Of a stretch of DNA of 64,000 nucleotides, positions 19,120 to 28,814 are shown piece after piece. Every line of letters begins with the position of its first letter. The stretch's first letter is position 1. The notes below the pieces were generated by a model. That model was given only the letters and a program-made list of their open reading frames with translations. It had not been told where the DNA came from and made no database searches. The position numbers were made by a program, and so were the translations under genes. Origin of the DNA: Candidatus Omnitrophota bacterium (GTDB lineage: Bacteria > Omnitrophota > Omnitrophia > Omnitrophales > JACROU01); the NCBI GenBank assembly GCA_029261035.1, contig JAJDCD010000006.1, positions 1 through 64,000 of the forward strand, given 5' to 3'.

Positions 19120-20085
19120 ATGAGTAAATTTTATATTAGGCCTATTGTCTTGTTATTAGTCTTGTTTTTATGGATGCCTAAGGGACATTCTGAAATTATT
19201 GAGAGAGTTGTCGCTGTTGTGAATAATGATGTTGTTACCCAGTCAGAGTTGGATGATTTGATTCGACCTGTTTTTGAGCAATATAGAACTGTTTATCAAG
19301 GCCAAGAGTTTGCTGAAAAAATGACTGAAGCAAGAAGGAAACTGTTGAATCAGTTGATAGAAGATAAGCTAGTTTATCAAGAGGCTCAGGAAAAAGGAGT
19401 TGTTGTATCGGAAGGTGAGATAGATGGTCGAATTATTGATTTTAAAAAACGGTTTAAGAACCCACAAGATTTTCAGCGAATTTTATCTGCGCAAGGAATG
19501 TCTTTGAAGAAACTGCGAGAAAAGTATCGGCAACAAATTGCTGTTCGAAAACTAAACTATTTTGAGGTAAGGAATAAAGTTCTTGTTTCCCCTAAAGAGG
19601 TGAGGGAATATTATGAAGAGAATGAAGGGTTTTTTGTTCGTGATGAACAAGTCAGAATTTCTGGAATTACTATTCGTAAGGCGAAAGAGTTTAGAGATAA
19701 AGTAGATGAAGATGCGAAATTTAAAGCAGAACAAATCTTATCTAATATACAAAACGGCGCTGATTTTGGAAAAGTAGCAGAAGCTCAATCTGAAGACTAT
19801 CAGGCTTCTAATGGAGGCGATATGGGGTTTGTGGGGCGAGGTGAGTTGGCTCCGACTATTGATGAAGTTATTTTTGCTCTAAAGCCTCAGCAGTTGTCTC
19901 AGGTTATTGAGACTGAAGTTGGGTATCATATATTTAGAGTTGAAGAACGGTCGGAAAAAGAAAAGAAGACATTGGAAGATGTCCGAAAAGATATAAGAGG
20001 TATTTTGTATCGAAAAAAAGCTGGAGAACGTTTTGATGAATGGCTGAAAGAATTAAAAGCCAAAGCATATATTTCCATTCGTTAA
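19120..20085 (+). CDS. surA: SurA-like periplasmic chaperone/peptidyl-prolyl isomerase
   Basis: Periplasmic chaperone for outer-membrane proteins. I choose the ATG at 19120 because AAAGGGGAACG lies just upstream and the product then opens with a signal peptide (MSKFYIRPIVLLLVLFLWM then GHSE). The SurA N-domain follows (IIERVVAVVNNDVVTQSELDDLI). One parvulin domain is present (about residues 175-300, with ASNGGDMGFVGRGELAP and VGYHIFRVEER); E. coli SurA has two. The order surA-pdxA-rsmA is the same as in E. coli. Confidence 0.88.
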   Translation: MSKFYIRPIVLLLVLFLWMPKGHSEIIERVVAVVNNDVVTQSELDDLIRPVFEQYRTVYQGQEFAEKMTEARRKLLNQLIEDKLVYQEAQEKGVVVSEGEIDGRIIDFKKRFKNPQDFQRILSAQGMSLKKLREKYRQQIAVRKLNYFEVRNKVLVSPKEVREYYEENEGFFVRDEQVRISGITIRKAKEFRDKVDEDAKFKAEQILSNIQNGADFGKVAEAQSEDYQASNGGDMGFVGRGELAPTIDEVIFALKPQQLSQVIETEVGYHIFRVEERSEKEKKTLEDVRKDIRGILYRKKAGERFDEWLKELKAKAYISIR

Positions 20086-20108
20086 TGCCTACCTGATTAA
20101 GTGATATA

Positions 20109-21107
20109 ATGAAAAAAATGATCATTGCAATAAGTCTTGGGGACCCTGGGGGTATAGGCCCTGAAATTACATTAAAAGCTGTTAAACAATTTAAACGAGA
20201 AAACCCTTCCGTCCAATGTGTTTTAATAGGACATCAAAACAGTTTAAAGCACTCTTTGCCTAAATCCTATAATTCTTCTTTCTTTACTCCTTTTAATGTT
20301 GATTTGTCTCGAAAACAAATTTTCTCATTAAAGAAGGGGGTGTGGTTTTTTGAATTACCACTTAAAAAGACTTTTGATAAAGGGGTGATAAGCAAGATTA
20401 ATGGCTCTATCGCACTAGACTCTATACAGGTGGCAATTCAATTGTGTATGAACAAACAAGCGGATTCTATGGTTACGGCGCCTGTTTCAAAAGCAGGTAT
20501 AAGAAAAGTTTCAAAACAATTTAAGGGGCATACCGAATTATTAGCTAAAGAGTCTGGGGCCAAAAATGTCTCGATGATGTTTGTTTCAGATAAGGTTAAA
20601 ATTGTTTTAGCAACGACTCATTTACCTCTGAAGATGGTTTCTAAATCGATTACGAAACAGCTGATATATAAGAAAATCTGTTTTACCCAAAAAGTGCTAA
20701 AACAGATGTTTGGAATGAAAAAAATAAAATTAGCCATTTCTGCTTTGAATCCACATGGAAATGAATTTGGAACTGAAGAAGATTTGGAAATAAAGCCTGC
20801 TATACAGCAAGCAAAAAAGAAGCGAATTCCTGTGTATGGCCCTATCCCTGGTGATGAAATTTTTCGGGAGCTAATCGAGGGGAAGTGGGATGCTATTATT
20901 TCAATGTATCATGACCAAGCATTGGCGCCTTTTAAGGCATTTTACTTTGATTCGGGCGTCAATCTAACTGTAGGGCTTCCATTTATCAGAACCTCTCCTG
21001 ATCATGGTACAGCGTATGATATTGCATACAAAAGAAAAGCGAACTTTAAGCCTATGTTATCAGCTCTTAATTTAGCAAAAAAATTAAATGGAAAAGTGGT
21101 TTGTTGA
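20109..21107 (+). CDS. pdxA: 4-hydroxythreonine-4-phosphate dehydrogenase
   Basis: NAD-dependent step of DXP-dependent pyridoxal phosphate synthesis. ISLGDPGGIGPEITLKA at the N-terminus, the metal-binding histidines in KGHTELLA, YHDQALAPFK and TSPDHGTAYDIA, and the 332-residue length identify it. It starts 23 nt after surA and ends 2 nt before the rsmA ATG. Confidence 0.94.
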   Translation: MKKMIIAISLGDPGGIGPEITLKAVKQFKRENPSVQCVLIGHQNSLKHSLPKSYNSSFFTPFNVDLSRKQIFSLKKGVWFFELPLKKTFDKGVISKINGSIALDSIQVAIQLCMNKQADSMVTAPVSKAGIRKVSKQFKGHTELLAKESGAKNVSMMFVSDKVKIVLATTHLPLKMVSKSITKQLIYKKICFTQKVLKQMFGMKKIKLAISALNPHGNEFGTEEDLEIKPAIQQAKKKRIPVYGPIPGDEIFRELIEGKWDAIISMYHDQALAPFKAFYFDSGVNLTVGLPFIRTSPDHGTAYDIAYKRKANFKPMLSALNLAKKLNGKVVC

Positions 21108-21109
21108 TT

Positions 21110-21961
21110 ATGGCTTCTAAATCTTTTCATCTTAGACCTAGAAAATCTCTCGGGCAAAACTACCTTAAAGATAAAAATATTATTACTAAAATAGTAGAAG
21201 CCTTGCATTTAAAAGAAGGTGAGACGGTCCTTGAGATTGGTCCAGGCCAAGGGGCTTTAACTCATGAGTTGATGAAGCATAAGATTGATTTGATAGCGGT
21301 AGAAAAAGATATTAAGTTAGTGGAGTTCTTATTAAAAGAATTTGAGCCTTTTAAGACTCGTTTTAATCTTTATTGTCAGGATATTTTGAAGTTTAAATTT
21401 TCAGAGTTAGCTCTTAAGAAAAAGATCAAGGTTGTTGGAAATTTACCTTACTATTTAACAACTCCTATATTATTTCATTTAGCGGAAGAAAGAGACTGTG
21501 TTGAGTCTGCATTGCTTATGGTTCAGCAAGAGGTGGCTGATCGGATTTTGGCGTCCCCAGGGAGTAAGTCTTATGGTCGTCTTTCAGTAACTTTGCGTTA
21601 TTTTGCAGATGTCGAAAGGGTAATGAACGTTTCTAGTAGTTGCTTTTTTCCTGTTCCTAAAGTTAATTCTACGGTTATTTATGTGAAGTTTAAAGATTCA
21701 GCTGAGCTAGATGCAGATCCCGTTAATTTGGAGTTATTCCAGAGTATAGTCCGAGCTTTTTTTAGTCAAAGAAGAAAAAATATTTTAAATTGTCTGCATC
21801 GCTCAAAAGTTGCAGACTGGAGCAAAGAAGATTGGCAATTGCTTTTAGAAACTCTCCACTTAGCGACTAATCTAAGACCGGGGGACTTATTTCTAAAAGA
21901 TTTTATTCGTTTAAGCCAAGCAATTGAAAAAAGGCTTAAATCGAGTGATATGAAGGCCTAA
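21110..21961 (+). CDS. rsmA: 16S rRNA dimethyladenosine transferase RsmA/KsgA
   Basis: Dimethylates two adjacent adenosines at the 3' end of 16S rRNA. The ATG at 21110 gives MASKSFHLRPRKSLGQNYL, the usual family opening; an earlier in-frame TTG overlaps pdxA and is less likely. SAM motif VLEIGPGQGALT, catalytic NLPYYLTTPI, and the C-terminal segment FSQRRKNILNCL are visible. 283 residues, normal. Confidence 0.94.
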   Translation: MASKSFHLRPRKSLGQNYLKDKNIITKIVEALHLKEGETVLEIGPGQGALTHELMKHKIDLIAVEKDIKLVEFLLKEFEPFKTRFNLYCQDILKFKFSELALKKKIKVVGNLPYYLTTPILFHLAEERDCVESALLMVQQEVADRILASPGSKSYGRLSVTLRYFADVERVMNVSSSCFFPVPKVNSTVIYVKFKDSAELDADPVNLELFQSIVRAFFSQRRKNILNCLHRSKVADWSKEDWQLLLETLHLATNLRPGDLFLKDFIRLSQAIEKRLKSSDMKA

Positions 21962-21967
21962 GAGCGA

Positions 21968-21997
21968 TTGACAGCATCCTAGGGCTTATGTTACGCT
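21968..21997 (+). promoter_or_regulatory. Candidate sigma70 promoter upstream of gatCAB
   Basis: TTGACA at 21968-21973, an 18-nt spacer and TACGCT at 21992-21997, with the extended TG at 21989-21990. The 6-bp inverted repeat AGAGCG/CGCTCT (21961-21966 and 21994-21999) brackets it. A compact hairpin (CAGGTC-TAAA-GACCTG, 22045-22060) lies in the resulting leader. The rest of the 21962-22160 gap shows no gene. Confidence 0.42.
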
Positions 21998-22160
21998 CTA
22001 CATCTTCGATATTAGTTTTTTGTGGCTATGAGGCTTTTGTGAAGCAGGTCTAAAGACCTGTCACAGTCGGTACATAACTAAGAATTGCCAAAGAGGATGA
22101 GTTTGATATGAATCAAACTGGAATTTTTGGGATAAAAGTTGGTGGAGAGGAGATTCCATT

Positions 22161-22445
22161 ATGGAAATGGATATTAACAAAGTGGCTTTGTTATCTCGAA
22201 TTAAGTTGGATGAAGAAGAGAAGGTGAAGCTTCAGAACGATTTAAATCAAATTTTGTCTTATGTAGAACAGCTAAATGAATTGGATATTGCTGATGTTGA
22301 GCCTACAAGCCATGTTTTGAACTTAGAAAATGTTTACCGAGAAGATAAGGTAATTCAATCCGAGGCGTATAAGGAAGTATTGAAACATGCTCCAGATATT
22401 CATGGGAGTTATTTTAAAGTTCCTAAAGTAATTGAGGGGTCCTAA
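22161..22445 (+). CDS. gatC: Asp-tRNA(Asn)/Glu-tRNA(Gln) amidotransferase subunit C
   Basis: Small subunit that clamps GatA to GatB. KVALLSRIKLDEEEKVKLQNDL, ILSYVEQLNELDIADVEPTSH and REDKV are the typical order of segments. 94 residues, normal. GGAGAGGAG precedes the start; ATG 22167 is an equally valid start. It leads the gatC-gatA-gatB operon. Confidence 0.94.
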   Translation: MEMDINKVALLSRIKLDEEEKVKLQNDLNQILSYVEQLNELDIADVEPTSHVLNLENVYREDKVIQSEAYKEVLKHAPDIHGSYFKVPKVIEGS

Positions 22446-22450
22446 TCGTA

Positions 22451-23890
22451 ATGGCTAAAGAACTCTATGAAATGACAGTCGTTGAGGCTGTAAACCATAA
22501 TAAAGACGAAAAAAATGTTAATGAGTTACTTTCTTCTTTGAGCAAAAGAGCGGAGAAAGTAAACCCTAAGGTAAAAGCTTATCTTAATTGGAAAACAGAA
22601 GCTTCTGAGTTTGATGGTAAAACTTCTAAAGATGGGAAGTCTTTATGGGGGGTTCCTATTTCCATTAAAGATAATATTTGCACCCATGGCTGGGAAACTT
22701 CTTGTAGCTCCAAAATTCTGAAAGGATATATCCCGCCTTATGATGCTACTGTTGTTAATAAATTAAAAAATGAAGGGGCCTTCATTTTTGCTAAATGTAA
22801 TATGGATGAATTTGCTTTTGGTTCATCTTGTGAATCTTCTGCAGATTTTCCAACATTGAACCCTTGGGATTTAGAGCGTGTTCCTGGAGGATCTAGTGGG
22901 GGTTCGGCTTCTTCTGTTGCTTCGGATGAAGCTATAGTTGCTTTAGGTTCTGATACCGGTGGATCTATTCGTCAACCAGCTTCTTTTTGTGGGGTAGTTG
23001 GTTTAAAACCTACCTATGGACGTGTTTCTCGTTATGGTTTGATAGCATTTGGATCGAGCTTGGATCAAATTGGGCCATTGACTAAAAATGTGGAAGACAA
23101 CGCAAGAATCATGAACGTAATTGCAGGATATGATCCTAAGGATTCCACTTCAGCTAATGTGGAAGTTCCAGACTATACTCAAACATTAACAAAAAATGTG
23201 GAAGGTCTGCGAATTGGGATTCCTAAAGAATATTTTATTGATGGTTTAGATCCAGAGGTGGAAGCTGCTGTCAGGGAAGCTACAGCAATGTACGAAAAGT
23301 TAGGTGCTAAGGTTAAGGAAATTAGTTTACCTCATACGAAGTATGCTGTGAGTGTTTATTATATAGTAGCAACAGCTGAAGCAAGCTCTAATCTTGCTCG
23401 TTTCGATGGTGTTCAATATGGATATAGACACCCTTCTAAGGATTTAGTAGAAATGTATATGAATACACGTAGCCAAGGGTTTGGGGAAGAAGTGAAGCGG
23501 CGTGTTCTTCTAGGAACGTTCGTTTTATCTGCAGGCTACTATGATGCTTATTATCTAAAAGCACAAAAGGTGAGGACGCTTATAAAGAAGGATTTTGATG
23601 AGGCTTTTAAGGAGGTGGATGTTATTATTTCTCCAACGGCTCCCACCACAGCATTTAAGCTTAATGAAAAGAAAGAGGATCCTCTTTCTATGTATCTTTC
23701 TGATATTTATACAATACCCAGTAATCTTGCAGGCGTTCCTTCGATATCAATTCCTTGTGGGTATGACAGTAAAGGGCTTCCAATAGGATTGCAGCTTATA
23801 GGAAATTATTTTGATGAAGCTACGTTGTTTCGTGCAGGGTACAACTATGAACAAACGATGCATTGGAATGATAAAAAACCTTCGATTTAA
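22451..23890 (+). CDS. gatA: Glu-tRNA(Gln) amidotransferase subunit A
   Basis: Amidase that frees ammonia from glutamine for the transamidation of Glu-tRNA(Gln) or Asp-tRNA(Asn). The amidase triad is readable: Lys in GVPISIKDNI (about 72), cis-Ser in PGGSSGGSASS (about 148) and the nucleophile in SDTGGSIRQPASFCG (about 171). 479 residues, normal. It follows gatC by 5 nt. Confidence 0.96.
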   Translation: MAKELYEMTVVEAVNHNKDEKNVNELLSSLSKRAEKVNPKVKAYLNWKTEASEFDGKTSKDGKSLWGVPISIKDNICTHGWETSCSSKILKGYIPPYDATVVNKLKNEGAFIFAKCNMDEFAFGSSCESSADFPTLNPWDLERVPGGSSGGSASSVASDEAIVALGSDTGGSIRQPASFCGVVGLKPTYGRVSRYGLIAFGSSLDQIGPLTKNVEDNARIMNVIAGYDPKDSTSANVEVPDYTQTLTKNVEGLRIGIPKEYFIDGLDPEVEAAVREATAMYEKLGAKVKEISLPHTKYAVSVYYIVATAEASSNLARFDGVQYGYRHPSKDLVEMYMNTRSQGFGEEVKRRVLLGTFVLSAGYYDAYYLKAQKVRTLIKKDFDEAFKEVDVIISPTAPTTAFKLNEKKEDPLSMYLSDIYTIPSNLAGVPSISIPCGYDSKGLPIGLQLIGNYFDEATLFRAGYNYEQTMHWNDKKPSI

Positions 23891-23915
23891 TATTTTATTT
23901 TAAGGGGATGACGGA

Positions 23916-25361
23916 ATGGCATCAGATAAATATGAAACAGTTATTGGATTAGAAGTACATGTACAACTTCAGACAGAGAGTAAATTGTTTTGTTCGAGCT
24001 CAACTCAGTTTGGAGCAGAACCCAACACTCAAACAACAGAGGTTTCTTTTGGGCTACCAGGTTCTCTTCCTGTTTTGAATGAAAAAGCATTGGAATATGG
24101 AATTCAGATTGCTTTGGGTATTAATTGCAAAATTGCTGAGCGCCTCAAGTTTGATAGAAAACATTATTTTTATCCAGACCTCCCAAAAGCGTATCAAATC
24201 TCTCAATTTGATATGCCGTTGTCTTACGAAGGTTATTTAGATGTAACAACAAAAGATAATGATTCTATTCGGGTTCGTATTAACAGAGCTCATCTAGAGG
24301 AGGATGCTGGGAAATTGGATCACGAATCTCATTCTGATGGAAGTTTGGTAGACTATAATCGAGCAGGGATTCCTCTTTTAGAAATTGTGACAGAACCTGA
24401 CCTAAAAACACCAGAGCAAGCTTATGCTTATTTAACCTTATTGAAATCAACAATAAAGTATATTGGTGTCAGTGACTGTAGTATGGAACAAGGTTCTTTG
24501 CGTTGTGATGCAAACATATCTATCCGTCCAAAGGGTCAAAAAGAATTGGGAACAAAAACAGAGATTAAGAATCTGAACTCCTTTAAAGCAGTTGCCAGAT
24601 CTCTACAGTACGAAATTGATAGACAGACTCAGGTTGTTGAGTCGGGGGATCGTGTTGTTCAGGAAACACGCTTGTGGAATGATGCAAAACAAAAAACAGT
24701 TACGATGAGATCTAAGGAAGAGGCACATGACTATCGTTTTTTTCCAGAACCTGATTTAGTTCCTTTTACCATTTCTAGAGAAAAAGTAGAAGAGCTTAAA
24801 AAACTATTACCTGAGCTTCCACAAGCAAGAGAACATCGTTTTGTTAAAGAGTTTCAGCTTTCAGAATATGATGCACAAGTTTTAGTTTCTGATAAAAAAA
24901 CGGCAGACTATTATGAAGTTTGTGTTAATTCAGGAGCGGATCCTAAAAAAGCATCTAACTGGCTTACAACGGAACTGTTAGGTATTTTAAATGCCAGAAA
25001 AGAAAGTTTGGAGAACTGCAAGGTTACCCCTGAGTCTTTATCCTTGTTGCTACAAATGATGGATAAACAAGTTATTAACGGTAAAATTGCTAAAGAAATT
25101 TTGCCAGAGATGGTTGAAACGGGAAACTCACCAGAAGATATTGTGAAAGATAGAGGTATGGAACAGGTTTCGGATACGGGATTGCTTGAAGAGTTAGCTA
25201 AGAATATTATTAATGCAAACCCCAAATCTGTTGAAGATTTTAAATTAGGAAAGAAAAATGCAATTAGTTTCTTGGTAGGACAGATGATGAAAGAAACCAA
25301 GGGGAAAGCAAATCCTGCTATCGTAAACCAATTGCTGCAAAAAACTCTCTCAGAAATGTAA
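23916..25361 (+). CDS. gatB: Glu-tRNA(Gln) amidotransferase subunit B
   Basis: Kinase/tRNA-binding subunit that activates the misacylated tRNA with ATP. The signature is YETVIGLEVHVQLQTESKLFC, then DLPKAYQISQFD, YNRAGIPLLEIVTEPD and QGSLRCDANISIR. The C-terminal YqeY-like tail domain is complete (481 residues). With gatC and gatA it gives a full GatCAB, consistent with indirect Gln-tRNA synthesis; the window also carries tRNA-Gln. Confidence 0.96.
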   Translation: MASDKYETVIGLEVHVQLQTESKLFCSSSTQFGAEPNTQTTEVSFGLPGSLPVLNEKALEYGIQIALGINCKIAERLKFDRKHYFYPDLPKAYQISQFDMPLSYEGYLDVTTKDNDSIRVRINRAHLEEDAGKLDHESHSDGSLVDYNRAGIPLLEIVTEPDLKTPEQAYAYLTLLKSTIKYIGVSDCSMEQGSLRCDANISIRPKGQKELGTKTEIKNLNSFKAVARSLQYEIDRQTQVVESGDRVVQETRLWNDAKQKTVTMRSKEEAHDYRFFPEPDLVPFTISREKVEELKKLLPELPQAREHRFVKEFQLSEYDAQVLVSDKKTADYYEVCVNSGADPKKASNWLTTELLGILNARKESLENCKVTPESLSLLLQMMDKQVINGKIAKEILPEMVETGNSPEDIVKDRGMEQVSDTGLLEELAKNIINANPKSVEDFKLGKKNAISFLVGQMMKETKGKANPAIVNQLLQKTLSEM

Positions 25362-25449
25362 AAATAGTTTTTGGCTCTTAGCTTTTTGCTTTTGGCAAAA
25401 TATGCTTTTGAACCAAGACCTAAAAGCTACTGGCCAAAATTTTAATTTT

Positions 25450-26586
25450 ATGAAAAAACAGATCCTATTTTTTGCTCTTTTTATTTTAATCCTTCCTTTA
25501 GGCTATTTATATTCAACAACTCTTAACCAGGCTGAACATATAAAATTTGATGAAGTTGTAAGTTTAATCAACCAGCATTATCCAAGCCAAATTAGTGTTA
25601 GAGGCAATTTAAAAAAGAATGTTTCGGAATTGCTTAAATCTTTAGACTCCTATTCTGAATATTTGTCTGCTAGAGAATTTTATGAGATTAAGAGTGAAGT
25701 TTTAGGAAAGTATGAAGGTGTTGGAGTTGTTTTAGAAATAGAAAATTACTTTCCTTTTGTAAAACGAGTTATTCCCAATTCTCCGGCTCAGAAGGCAGAT
25801 ATAAAAGCGGGGGATGTTATTGAATTTGTCGATGAGGTATCTACGCACCAACGCCCTTTAAGAGAAGTGTTAAAACTGATTCGAGGCTCTATTCACACAG
25901 AAGTACTATTAAAAATCTCTCGAGATGGGTCTGAAGCCATTTCTGTTTTAATCCAAAGAGATAAGGTTAAGGTGACATCCATTCATGGTGCGAGACTCTT
26001 AAATTCGGAAGTGGGCTATTTGGCTATTTCTGAATTTACAAGTATGACGCCCAGTGATTTAGTGTCTCAGATTGGAAGTTTCCTGAATAAAGGAGTAAAA
26101 TATTTCATTATCGATTTAAGGCACAACTCAGGAGGGGAATTAGATTCTGTTGTTCGTGTTTGCGATTTGTTTTTACCTGAAAATAAGATTCTTGTTCAGA
26201 TTGAAGGCTCTGATTTTCAAGTTACCGAAAAAATATTTTCAACAAAATTGAAAATTGAAGAAGAGTTCAATTTTGTGCTTTTGGTAGACTCGAAAACAGC
26301 GAGCTCTGCAGAGCTTATGGCTGCATGCTTGCAGGATCATGAGAGAGCATGGATTATTGGAGAAAAGACATTTGGTAAGGGGTCGGTTCAGACGGTGTTT
26401 CCTTTATCTGATGGATCCGCAGTTAAATTGACTACCGCGTATTATTTAACGCCTCTAGGCAAAAGCATCGAAGGGATTGGTGTTACCCCTAACTTAGCGT
26501 TGAATTTGTCTAAGGAAATAGAAATTGCTGAGACTATAAAAGACGACGTGTTTATTAAAGCTGCATTGGAGTATTTAAATGCCTAG
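25450..26586 (+). CDS. ctpA: C-terminal processing peptidase (CtpA/S41 family)
   Basis: Periplasmic S41 serine protease. From ATG 25450 the product opens with a signal peptide or anchor (MKKQILFFALFILILPLGYLY); an in-frame ATG at 25402 would put 16 polar residues before it. A PDZ domain follows (VLEIENYFPFVKRVIPNSPA through LKLIRG). The catalytic Ser lies in SKTASSAELMA (about 285) and the Lys in GEKTFGKGSVQT (about 309). At 378 residues it is compact. It overlaps the next gene by 8 nt, a pairing also seen in Proteobacteria. Confidence 0.9.
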   Translation: MKKQILFFALFILILPLGYLYSTTLNQAEHIKFDEVVSLINQHYPSQISVRGNLKKNVSELLKSLDSYSEYLSAREFYEIKSEVLGKYEGVGVVLEIENYFPFVKRVIPNSPAQKADIKAGDVIEFVDEVSTHQRPLREVLKLIRGSIHTEVLLKISRDGSEAISVLIQRDKVKVTSIHGARLLNSEVGYLAISEFTSMTPSDLVSQIGSFLNKGVKYFIIDLRHNSGGELDSVVRVCDLFLPENKILVQIEGSDFQVTEKIFSTKLKIEEEFNFVLLVDSKTASSAELMAACLQDHERAWIIGEKTFGKGSVQTVFPLSDGSAVKLTTAYYLTPLGKSIEGIGVTPNLALNLSKEIEIAETIKDDVFIKAALEYLNA

Positions 26587-27802
26587 AAAGAAAAAAGTAG
26601 TTCGTAAAAGCGGGAAGAAAAAAGCCTCTAAAAGGGGGAGAAAGAAAGCGAAGAAAAGCTTATCTCCATCTTTAGTTGCTATGTTTATGGGGATTGTTAT
26701 TGGAGCAGGACTTTTGTGGTTGGCTCTTAATTGGAATACAATAACTCCCAATGTAATTTCTACCATTTCTTCATCTGTATCGAGCTTTCAGAAAAACTTT
26801 ACGGAGTTTACGAAGACAAAAACTTCTCTTTCTGGTTTAAGTTCTTTTAAACTACCAGAAGCTAAAAAGAAAGTGGTTCCAACAAAAAAACCCATAGTTC
26901 AAAAGAAGAAAATACCGGTTGTGGCTAAGAAAAAAGTTAGTTCTAGGAGTGTGAAGAAGTCTGCGGCTCCAACAAAAAAGAAAGTGGCTGTAAAAACGAA
27001 GGCAATTGAGAGAGCGACTCCTCCTAAAAAAACGACAGTAACAATGCGGTCTCAACCAAAAGTTGAGAGGAAAGTTACGACCCAAACTGTTTACTTAGCT
27101 AAGCCAGAACCTGTTCCTGCAAAAGCACTTAATCGATTTTCTCCAAAAATTGTATTTGTAATAGATGATGTTGGATATCATTTGCGATATGAGCAATTAC
27201 TCTATTCTGCAGGAGCCCCATTAACGATAGCTATTTTGCCTCAACTAGACTATTCGGAGCATTTCTCAAGAGAAGCACGAAGAAGAGGGTATGAAGTTAT
27301 TCTACATCAACCCATGGAACCCTTAGGGAAGAATGTAGACCCAGGCCCAGGAGTGATTAAAGGGGGGATGAGGAGAAGTGAAGTGGAACGAGTTTTGGAT
27401 AAAAATCTAAGAACAGTGCCTGGGGCTAGTGGTATCAATAATCATATGGGTTCCAAAGCAACTCAAGACGGACAAATTATGAATTGGGTGATTTCGGAAT
27501 TAAAAGATCGAAATATGTTTTTTTTAGACAGCATGACATCGAATAACTCAATGGGTTGGAGGACTGCAAGAAGCAAGGGGCTCCCTTATTTAAAAAGGTC
27601 GGTTTTTATCGATAATGAAGATGATGCCGTTTATATTGCAAACCAAATTGGGAAATTGATTGATAAAGCAAAGAAAGAAGGATATGCAATTGGTATTGGC
27701 CATTACAAAAGAAAAACATTAGAAACGATTCGTAGAATGGCTCCGCAAATTAACAGAAAAGGAGTTCAAATAGTTCGTTTAAGAGAGGTTGTGAAAAGAT
27801 GA
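26579..27802 (+). CDS. Divergent polysaccharide deacetylase family protein (YibQ-like)
   Basis: A periplasmic or membrane-anchored protein with the divergent polysaccharide deacetylase fold (PF04748 type). Residues 1-35 are highly basic, one membrane segment spans about 40-62 (LVAMFMGIVIGAGLLWLAL), and a Lys/Pro/Val-rich linker runs to about 180. The domain shows IVFVIDDVGYHL, TIAILPQLDYS, VILHQPMEPLG, INNHMGSKAT and GYAIGIGHYKR. Substrate unknown; family members are linked to envelope glycans. Overlaps ctpA by 8 nt and tsaD by 4 nt. Confidence 0.85.
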   Translation: MPRKKKVVRKSGKKKASKRGRKKAKKSLSPSLVAMFMGIVIGAGLLWLALNWNTITPNVISTISSSVSSFQKNFTEFTKTKTSLSGLSSFKLPEAKKKVVPTKKPIVQKKKIPVVAKKKVSSRSVKKSAAPTKKKVAVKTKAIERATPPKKTTVTMRSQPKVERKVTTQTVYLAKPEPVPAKALNRFSPKIVFVIDDVGYHLRYEQLLYSAGAPLTIAILPQLDYSEHFSREARRRGYEVILHQPMEPLGKNVDPGPGVIKGGMRRSEVERVLDKNLRTVPGASGINNHMGSKATQDGQIMNWVISELKDRNMFFLDSMTSNNSMGWRTARSKGLPYLKRSVFIDNEDDAVYIANQIGKLIDKAKKEGYAIGIGHYKRKTLETIRRMAPQINRKGVQIVRLREVVKR

Positions 27803-28791
27803 TAACTCTTGGAATTGAGACTTCATGTGATGAAACTTCATGTGCTATTTTAGAAGGTGAACAGAATTTATTATCCAATATAATTAGTTCGAGCTTAAAT
27901 CGACATAAGCCTTATGGTGGAATTGTTCCAGAAATTGCTTCCAGACATTCTCTGGAAAATATACAAATTGTTTTTGATGAGGCATTGAAAAAGGCAAAAA
28001 AGAAAATAAGTGATATAGATTTGATTAGTGTTACGTATGGACCTGGTTTGATAGGCTCCCTTTTGGTAGGGGTGTCTTTTGCTAAAGCTTTGTCTTTTTC
28101 TAATAAAATTCCTCTTGTAGGCGTAAATCATTTAATTGCCCATATGGAAGCGAATCTAATTGAACATTCTAGGCCTAAGGGAGATTATCTTGGTGTTGTT
28201 GTTTCGGGGGGGCACTCTATGTTGCTTCATTGTAAGAAAGGACAATATCAAAAAATAGGTACGACTATTGATGATGCTATCGGTGAGGCCTATGACAAGG
28301 TTGCTAAATTGATGGGGCTTGGGTATCCAGGTGGGCCAATTATGGATCGCTTAGCTAGAGAAGGAGATCCTCATTGTTATCGTTTTACTAAACCTAAATT
28401 AAAATCCTCTTTAGATTTTAGTTTTAGTGGTATTAAAACGGCAATGCTTTATTTAATTCGAGATTTAAACGGGAAGTTAGAAAGTGAGAAGAATCATTTA
28501 GCAGCAAGCTTTCAACATAATGTTACAGAATGGATTGTTCTTGCGGTTGAAGAGGCTATTAAAAAAACAAATTCTAAACATGTTCTAGTTGGAGGGGGAG
28601 TGAGCGCAAACTCGCTTTTGAGAACAAAATTACAAGATTTAGGTAAGAAGCTCTCTGTAGATATTTGGATTCCACCTTTAGCTTTAACTTTGGATAATGC
28701 AGGGATGATAGCTCGCGTGGGTTATGATTTATATAAGAATAAACAAAGTGTAGGAATGGATTTAACTGCTAAGCCTAATTTGTCGATATAA
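27799..28791 (+). CDS. tsaD: tRNA N6-adenosine threonylcarbamoyltransferase TsaD
   Basis: Transfers the threonylcarbamoyl group to A37 of ANN-decoding tRNAs. ITLGIETSCDETSCAI, GGIVPEIASRHSLENI, metal ligands in NHLIAHMEAN, VVSGGHSML, and DFSFSGIKTA are all present. 330 residues, normal. Start ATGA overlaps the upstream stop. Confidence 0.95.
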   Translation: MITLGIETSCDETSCAILEGEQNLLSNIISSSLNRHKPYGGIVPEIASRHSLENIQIVFDEALKKAKKKISDIDLISVTYGPGLIGSLLVGVSFAKALSFSNKIPLVGVNHLIAHMEANLIEHSRPKGDYLGVVVSGGHSMLLHCKKGQYQKIGTTIDDAIGEAYDKVAKLMGLGYPGGPIMDRLAREGDPHCYRFTKPKLKSSLDFSFSGIKTAMLYLIRDLNGKLESEKNHLAASFQHNVTEWIVLAVEEAIKKTNSKHVLVGGGVSANSLLRTKLQDLGKKLSVDIWIPPLALTLDNAGMIARVGYDLYKNKQSVGMDLTAKPNLSI

Positions 28792-28814
28792 GTTGATACA
28801 CATGGAGGGTTGTT

